From Mucilaginibacter endophyticus (GTDB lineage: Bacteria; Bacteroidota; Bacteroidia; Sphingobacteriales; Sphingobacteriaceae), in contig NZ_QPCG01000007.1 of NCBI RefSeq assembly GCF_003351025.1, forward strand, positions 186,001 to 250,000: 64,000 bases of DNA, read 5' to 3'. This document shows positions 59,082 through 64,000 of the stretch, piece by piece. Under the pieces are notes generated by a model that worked only from the letters and a program-made list of their open reading frames with translations, was not told where the DNA came from and ran no database searches. Positions within the stretch are counted from its first letter, which is position 1. Each line of letters begins with the position of its first letter. Both the position numbers and the translations under genes were made by a program.

Positions 59082-61448
59082 TTGATTTACCTTATGAAGC
59101 TAAAATTTAACCGTAACCTGCAGCTTGGCTATGGGTTTTCTATTATAACCTTACTTGTCATTGGAATCATATCTTATATTACACTTAATAATCTTCTGAA
59201 TAGTAATAAGGCTGTAGAGCATAGCACACTGGTTATCCAAAAACTGGAGCAGGCTATGTCTGTGATGAAAGATGCCGAAACCGGGCAACGTGGTTATTTG
59301 CTTACCGGTAAAACCACGTTTCTGGAACCTTACAACGGTGCTTACCAACGTGCAACTAAGCTTGTTAATGAAGTGAGCATGCTTACTGCCGATAATCCAC
59401 AGCAGCAGGCAAATCTGGTTAAAGTGCATGATGTACTTACTCGCCGAATGGAAATCCTGAAAGATTTTGTTTCAAAAAAACAGCAAAATCAACTGATACC
59501 ACCCATTGATCTGGAAAGGGGGAAATCTGCCATGGACGCGCTGCGCTCTGCTGTCGATCGTGCAGAAAACGATGAACGGAGATTACTGGAGCAACGGGCA
59601 TTGGTTTTAGAGAAATATACCTTTTTTGCCCCAACAGCTATTATTGCAGCGCTTGTACTGGCAGTTGCTATCGCATTGATATCTTATTTCAATATCATGC
59701 GGGATGTGCGGGAGAAAGACAGGCTTCAAAAAGAACTACAGGCCAAAGAGGAAGAAACAGCGGCTTTCAATGAAGAACTAACGGCAGCCAATGAGGAAAT
59801 CACAGCAGCAAATGAAGAACTGACGGCCATTAACGAAGAGCTTTTCCAAACGCAGCACCAGCTCTCTGAAATGAACGAGTCGCTTGAAGAAAAGGTAGCT
59901 ACCCGTACCAGGGCACTGGCAGAAAGCGAGGAAGAAACCCAGGCACTTAATGAAGAGCTTACCGCGATAAACGAAGAACTGGCAGCAGCGAATGAAGAAA
60001 TGCTTGCCACAAACGAAGATTTACAAAAAAGCCGGGAGGAAACCCAGCAGAGTGAGCGGTTATTTCGTTCCATTGCTGTAAATATTCCAAAATCGTTAAT
60101 TCTGGTGATGGATCCGGCACATAACCTGGTTACTGTAGAGGGTGATCTGATGGATAAGTTAGGATACCACCGCTCCAGTTACAGAGGTGTGCCCATGGCA
60201 TCTGTTACAACCCCAGATCGATATGAGGCAACAAAATATTATTATGACCGGATGCTGAATGGCGAGCAAATCAGAACGGAACTTAAAAGCGCCGCCGGAG
60301 AAGATTTTCAGGTTGATTTTGTGCCCCTGAAAAATAATAACGGAACGGTTTACGCAGGCCTGGTGATAGCGCTTGATATTTCAGAACAAAAACTTGCCGA
60401 GGAAAGAAGTGCGAAGCTCGCGGCAATTGTTGAATCATCGGACGACGCTATCATAAGTAAAACACTGGATGGGGTAGTCACCAGTTGGAACAGGGCTGCC
60501 GAAAGACTTTTTGGCTATACAGCAGATGAGATGATTGGTCAATCTATCCTGAAAATCTTCCCTGAAGAGCGTGTAGATGAGGAGCCGGAGCTTGTTATCC
60601 GTATTAAAAACGGGGAGCGGATAGAGCATTACGAAACTGAAAGACTTACAAGCGATGGTCGTATGCTGAATGTGTCCCTCACGGTTTCGCCTATATTTGA
60701 CATTCACGGTAATATTACCGGCATTTCCAAGATTGCCCGGGATATTTCAGAAAAAAAGCAGGACGAACAGCGGAAAAGCGATTTTATAGGTATGGTAAGT
60801 CACGAACTTAAAACACCGCTAACGTCATTGATGGCCCTGATTCAGGTTACCAATATTAAGCTGAAAGGCAGTGAGGACAGTTTCCTGGCGGGCGCTATGG
60901 AAAAGGCAGAAATCCAGGCGCGAAGAATGAGCAGTATGATCAATGGTTTCCTTAATGTTTCCCGGCTGGAGTCTGGTAAAATCGCCATAGATAAAGAGTT
61001 ATTTGATCTGGACGAGCTGATCAGCGAAGTTGTTGAAGAATATGAATTGACTGTTTCTTCGCACATTATTCATATTGATATTTGTGATCACGTACAGGTA
61101 AACGCCGACAGGGAAAAGATAGGCTCCGTTATTTCCAATCTGCTTAGTAACGCTGTAAAATATTCGCCTAAAAATAAAGATATCGAGCTAAGGTGCGCCT
61201 TGGTTAACGGCTTCGCCGAAGTAAGCGTGCAAGATCGAGGTATGGGGATCAAGGAACAGGACTTGCCTAAAATATTTGATCGTTATTACCGGGTGGAAAC
61301 CAGCCATACCCGTCATATTTCAGGTTTTGGTATAGGCCTTTATTTAAGTGCCGAGATCATCCGCAGGCATGATGGGCAGATTTGGGCAGAAAGTGAAAGC
61401 GGAACCGGATCTGTTTTTCACTTTAGTTTACCGATAGAACAGGCTTAA
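59082..61448 (+). CDS. CHASE3/PAS sensor histidine kinase with long coiled coil
   Basis: A 788-residue membrane kinase. Two transmembrane helices (about residues 15-37 and 185-205) bracket a CHASE3 sensor with D-A-E-T-G-Q-R-G-Y-L-L-T-G. A long coiled coil follows (residues about 210-325) with repeats of E-E-L-T-A-A-N-E-E-I and related units, then two PAS domains (about 325-440 and 445-560), HisKA with V-S-H-E-L-K-T-P near residue 572 and HATPase (D-R-G-M-G-I; G-F-G-I-G-L). No regulator is adjacent. A second in-frame ATG at 59094 is an alternative start. Confidence 0.93.
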   Translation: MIYLMKLKFNRNLQLGYGFSIITLLVIGIISYITLNNLLNSNKAVEHSTLVIQKLEQAMSVMKDAETGQRGYLLTGKTTFLEPYNGAYQRATKLVNEVSMLTADNPQQQANLVKVHDVLTRRMEILKDFVSKKQQNQLIPPIDLERGKSAMDALRSAVDRAENDERRLLEQRALVLEKYTFFAPTAIIAALVLAVAIALISYFNIMRDVREKDRLQKELQAKEEETAAFNEELTAANEEITAANEELTAINEELFQTQHQLSEMNESLEEKVATRTRALAESEEETQALNEELTAINEELAAANEEMLATNEDLQKSREETQQSERLFRSIAVNIPKSLILVMDPAHNLVTVEGDLMDKLGYHRSSYRGVPMASVTTPDRYEATKYYYDRMLNGEQIRTELKSAAGEDFQVDFVPLKNNNGTVYAGLVIALDISEQKLAEERSAKLAAIVESSDDAIISKTLDGVVTSWNRAAERLFGYTADEMIGQSILKIFPEERVDEEPELVIRIKNGERIEHYETERLTSDGRMLNVSLTVSPIFDIHGNITGISKIARDISEKKQDEQRKSDFIGMVSHELKTPLTSLMALIQVTNIKLKGSEDSFLAGAMEKAEIQARRMSSMINGFLNVSRLESGKIAIDKELFDLDELISEVVEEYELTVSSHIIHIDICDHVQVNADREKIGSVISNLLSNAVKYSPKNKDIELRCALVNGFAEVSVQDRGMGIKEQDLPKIFDRYYRVETSHTRHISGFGIGLYLSAEIIRRHDGQIWAESESGTGSVFHFSLPIEQA

Positions 61449-61452
61449 TACT

Positions 61453-62949
61453 TTACCGGAGCCACCCTTCACTTTTCAGAAATGCGATAAGCTGCGGATT
61501 TTCTGCAGAAAGTATGGGGAGCCAGAGGTCTGTTTCCTGTCGTTTCCAGAAAATACCCTCTGTATTTCCGGGATCGGCGAAACTATACCGGTAACGTACC
61601 GCCCGGATATAACGGGGCGGTTTGTTGGGAAAAGGATTTATTGCAAATAAACTTACAGCGCCGGGATCATTATGAAGCAGTTTCCAGGTTAGGTTATAGG
61701 TCCAGGGATATTGATCGGCCGATGACATGGCTGCAAACCACATTTGCCAGTCCAGTCGCAGTTGGTATGGAGCTATTTGAGGTGGTCGCTTATTTGGTAA
61801 AACCGGTAACCCTTTATAGATATAGGGTTTCCATCGCTCTTTATTTCCGATGGTATCATCGCTTGTGCCTTCAAAAACTACATTATACCGCTCTTGCCCC
61901 ACCGAGCCAAATGCCCCGTAAGTATTGACCAGTTCAAGCGGATTGAAGGAAGTATTCATCACTTGGTTGGGAGAAAGCAGGTTGAGCATAGGCTGTATAC
62001 TTAGTAAGGCAACAACACCGGCCACAACCCACGAAGCGGTAGTCATTGCTTTTGATTCGTGTGCACCGGCTATAGCGGCTTCAGCTTTTTTAACAAGCAC
62101 GTTCGGAAGGATTTTTCTCCAAAAACTGTCGTCAAAACAAGCCAAAGCCGGGACGATAGTGAGCCAGTTTAAAAATGACAGGTTCCCGCTGACAGCAATA
62201 GCCAGTTGAAGCAAAATCATCACAATGCCTGCTATATGCCGAGCCAATTTTGGCCCGAAACTAAACCATGGAGCTATGAGCTCGGCTAACCAGTTAAACC
62301 ATACGCCGATTTTTAAGAGCGTGCGCGGTAAAAAATGAAACCAGCGTGTGAATGGGCCGGGAATAGGCTGCGTTTCAAAATAGTAATAGAGTGCTGTTCC
62401 ATTTCGCCATACCTGATCTCCGCGGTACTTAATAAGACCGGCACCCAACATGATCCTAAAAATGAGCCACCTGAAAAGTATGATAATGAGCAGGGGTGGT
62501 GGGTATTTGGGGAATGGCCGCATATCCCATATCGGACAGAGAAATATAGCCAGGAAACCGGTTTCGGCCAGTTGGATCTCCCAGCCGTACCCGTACCAGT
62601 CCTGCCCCGCGTGAACGAACGATAAATAAAGGACCCAAAGCACAGTAAGTAATGGCGCGTTGGCATAACCGGCAATTAGCACAATGGAAAGTAATAATCC
62701 GCTCCACGCGGCATATAACAAAACATCATCGGAATACGTAAACCAAAAAACAGAGGGTAAACGGATAAAACCCGCTCCAGTTGAGCCGAGAGCAGAACTG
62801 ATATGGTTAAAGTAAAGCTTAACGGGTAATAATCCGTTTGAGCCAATTAGCGGAATAATCTGGTTAATGGCCACCAAAAAGGCTATAGCATAGATGACGC
62901 CGAGCAGCCGGAGTATCATAAAGCGGGTTAACCAGTAGGTGGAAGGCAT
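61453..62949 (-). CDS. Lipase maturation factor family membrane protein
   Basis: A 498-residue multi-span protein with about nine hydrophobic segments and a soluble C-terminal part. G-S-N-G-L-L-P near residue 35, W-Y-G-Y-G-W-E-I-Q-L-A-E-T-G-F-L and G-A-G-L-I-K-Y-R-G-D are characteristic of the LMF1-related (DUF1222) family. Vertebrate LMF1 helps lipase folding; the bacterial role is unknown. Convergent with the kinase, with only 4 bp between stops. Confidence 0.85.
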   Translation of the reverse strand: MPSTYWLTRFMILRLLGVIYAIAFLVAINQIIPLIGSNGLLPVKLYFNHISSALGSTGAGFIRLPSVFWFTYSDDVLLYAAWSGLLLSIVLIAGYANAPLLTVLWVLYLSFVHAGQDWYGYGWEIQLAETGFLAIFLCPIWDMRPFPKYPPPLLIIILFRWLIFRIMLGAGLIKYRGDQVWRNGTALYYYFETQPIPGPFTRWFHFLPRTLLKIGVWFNWLAELIAPWFSFGPKLARHIAGIVMILLQLAIAVSGNLSFLNWLTIVPALACFDDSFWRKILPNVLVKKAEAAIAGAHESKAMTTASWVVAGVVALLSIQPMLNLLSPNQVMNTSFNPLELVNTYGAFGSVGQERYNVVFEGTSDDTIGNKERWKPYIYKGLPVLPNKRPPQIAPYQLRLDWQMWFAAMSSADQYPWTYNLTWKLLHNDPGAVSLFAINPFPNKPPRYIRAVRYRYSFADPGNTEGIFWKRQETDLWLPILSAENPQLIAFLKSEGWLR

Positions 62950-63001
62950 TGGTTATTGATTAAAACATGTTACAAACTGTGGTAGCTTTTGAAATTAATA
63001 T

Positions 63002-63511
63002 TTAGAAATTTTGAATATAGTTTTGTTTGTCCGGATCGACCTGGTTTTTGAAGCGCATTAGTAACGCTTTTAACTTAGGATTAACGATGTTTTGGCAAAA
63101 GGGTTTGGATGGATCTTTGTAATAATAGTCCAGGTAGTTTTCGCTATTGAGTTTGAAGGTTTGAAAGGGCAACGCTTTGGTGATAACGGGTTGTTCAAAC
63201 TCGGTTTGCAACGCTTTAATAGCTGCTGTTGCCGCATTTAATTGTGCGTTATCAAAGGTGTAAACTGCTGATCTGTATTTGCCGCGCATGGTGTGTTCGG
63301 CTGTGCAGCTATGTGTGTGTAAATGAATAGCGACAAGCGTTTCGAGGTTTATCTGTTCCTGATTAAAATGTACGATGACGGCTTCAGAAGGCGTATTGTT
63401 GTCAGAATCAGATGCTATCCAGCCTTGATTAACGCTGCTAACACCTTTAAGTGAACGGAAGATTGCTTCTGTGCACCAATGACACGAACCGCCAAATCCA
63501 ATTTTTTGCAT
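63002..63511 (-). CDS. MsrA-like peptide methionine sulfoxide reductase, divergent active site
   Basis: A 169-residue protein with the MsrA fold. The active-site region reads G-G-S-C-H-W-C-T-E-A-I-F where classical MsrA has G-C-F-W, so a histidine follows the presumed catalytic cysteine. R-G-K-Y-R-S-A-V-Y-T near residue 95 is the second MsrA signature. It lies 52 bp upstream of the LMF gene on the same strand. Reduction of methionine sulfoxide is likely but the variant motif makes the activity less certain. Confidence 0.8.
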   Translation of the reverse strand: MQKIGFGGSCHWCTEAIFRSLKGVSSVNQGWIASDSDNNTPSEAVIVHFNQEQINLETLVAIHLHTHSCTAEHTMRGKYRSAVYTFDNAQLNAATAAIKALQTEFEQPVITKALPFQTFKLNSENYLDYYYKDPSKPFCQNIVNPKLKALLMRFKNQVDPDKQNYIQNF

Positions 63512-63627
63512 AGCGTAAAATTAAGAATTCTGACACGGATGTTCGCTAATGCCAAACGATGTTGACGATGATCGGGCATTAAATAGTATTGTTACAGAGT
63601 TGTTTAGTTAGTTTACATATTGGTTTT

Positions 63628-64000
63628 ATGAAAAAGAATAGTACCTGCCGTTGCCTTGTTACTTTATTTGCCGCATCAATTTTTATACTAATAGCACAAC
63701 GCTCTTTTGCCCAGGCAAGTTTTACTTTTAAACTTGATGGCACAGCAAAAACCAGTGCAGGGGTATATACAAAAGATGGAACCCTGGTACGAACACTGTG
63801 GAGCGGAGTAACCTACAATGCCGGTACACAGCAATACAACTGGGATGGCCTTAATGACGATGGTGTTGCTGTAGCAAATGATGCCTATGTGGCTAAAGTA
63901 TTATCGAACAACGTGCGATATAAATGGGAAGGTGTAATCGGCAATACATCAGATTTGTTTAGTGGCTCATCGGTACACCATGCTATTGAACGTATGTACG
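63628..64000 (+). CDS. Secreted protein with FlgD-Ig-like domain (3' end outside window)
   Basis: At least 124 residues visible. A signal peptide ends near S-F-A-Q (about residue 29). The mature part starts with a FlgD-type Ig-like domain: T-K-D-G-T-L-V-R-T-L, Y-N-W-D-G-L-N-D-D-G and A-N-D-A-Y-V. The rest lies beyond the right edge, so the function cannot be assigned; many such proteins are large surface or cell-wall proteins. The upstream spacer has TTAGTTTAC near the ATG. Confidence 0.8.
   Translation, partial: MKKNSTCRCLVTLFAASIFILIAQRSFAQASFTFKLDGTAKTSAGVYTKDGTLVRTLWSGVTYNAGTQQYNWDGLNDDGVAVANDAYVAKVLSNNVRYKWEGVIGNTSDLFSGSSVHHAIERMY

Noticed and set aside
63563..63574. TGACgatgATCG as an eighth FNR-type box
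   Set aside because: One half-site is broken and no TAnnTTTG-like box was found at 51.5 or 29.5 bp, so it is treated as chance.
1..64000. CRISPR arrays, tRNA, rRNA, prophage or integrase genes
   Set aside because: No regularly spaced repeats, cloverleaf-like genes or phage proteins were seen on reading both strands; a dedicated tRNA/CRISPR scan would settle this.

Overview
The window looks like a chromosome segment of a Bacteroidota bacterium of the Sphingobacteriaceae type, close to Mucilaginibacter or Pedobacter. Supporting signs are SusC/SusD and hybrid two-component genes, a fused CcoN-CcoO oxidase, TAnnTTTG-type promoter boxes, weak ribosome binding sites and moderate GC. The genus is inference; no rRNA, tRNA or CRISPR array was seen.

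Layout. (1) 1-6.5 kb, minus strand: a tripartite RND efflux system (TolC-like channel, adaptor, pump running off the left edge) behind a small membrane protein. (2) 6.8-9.3 kb: an M1 aminopeptidase. (3) 9.3-22.3 kb: a nitrate/nitrite assimilation cluster with sirohaem synthase, NirB, a Rieske-competent NirD, an outer-membrane porin, a NarK-type transporter, a nitrate reductase fused to a flavoprotein and a [2Fe-2S] module, and an unusual rubredoxin-tailed protein. (4) 22.3-38.4 kb: a polysaccharide utilisation locus (hybrid sensor/AraC regulator, GH16 glucanase, SusC, SusD, haem-c/FG-GAP protein) with a divergent DUF1080 gene and a haem-c dehydrogenase-like gene. (5) 38.5-57 kb: a microaerobic respiration region with an uncharacterised 597-aa protein, the cbb3 oxidase genes (ccoI, S, NO, Q, P, G, H and a TauE/SafE-type protein), hemN, a D-2-hydroxyacid dehydrogenase, a response regulator and sensor kinase pair, OmpW, a QueD homologue and a universal stress protein. 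(6) 57-64 kb: Ohr, an epoxide-hydrolase-like protein, a CHASE3/PAS kinase, a lipase maturation factor homologue, an MsrA-like protein and the start of a FlgD-Ig-like secreted protein.

Main observation. The 52-54 kb pair encodes a soluble FixL-like kinase, whose PAS domain keeps the haem-ligand histidine context, and a regulator that joins a FixJ-type receiver to an FNR/FixK-type DNA-binding half with an E-xx-S-R recognition helix. Seven TGAYnnnnRTCA palindromes lie in front of genes between 40 and 56 kb. Six are placed at a nearly fixed distance from a TAnnTTTG-like box (51.5 bp in four cases, 52.5 in one, 29.5 in one, that is two helical turns closer). This suggests a compressed Fix cascade controlling cbb3 oxidase, haem synthesis, OmpW, a stress protein and itself.

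Mobile or repeated DNA: a 198-bp MITE-like element (18-bp perfect terminal inverted repeats, 9-bp target duplication) has inserted into a REP-type hairpin at 49.0-49.3 kb. A second large hairpin separates ccoS from ccoNO, and long inverted repeats flank the nitrate transporter gene.
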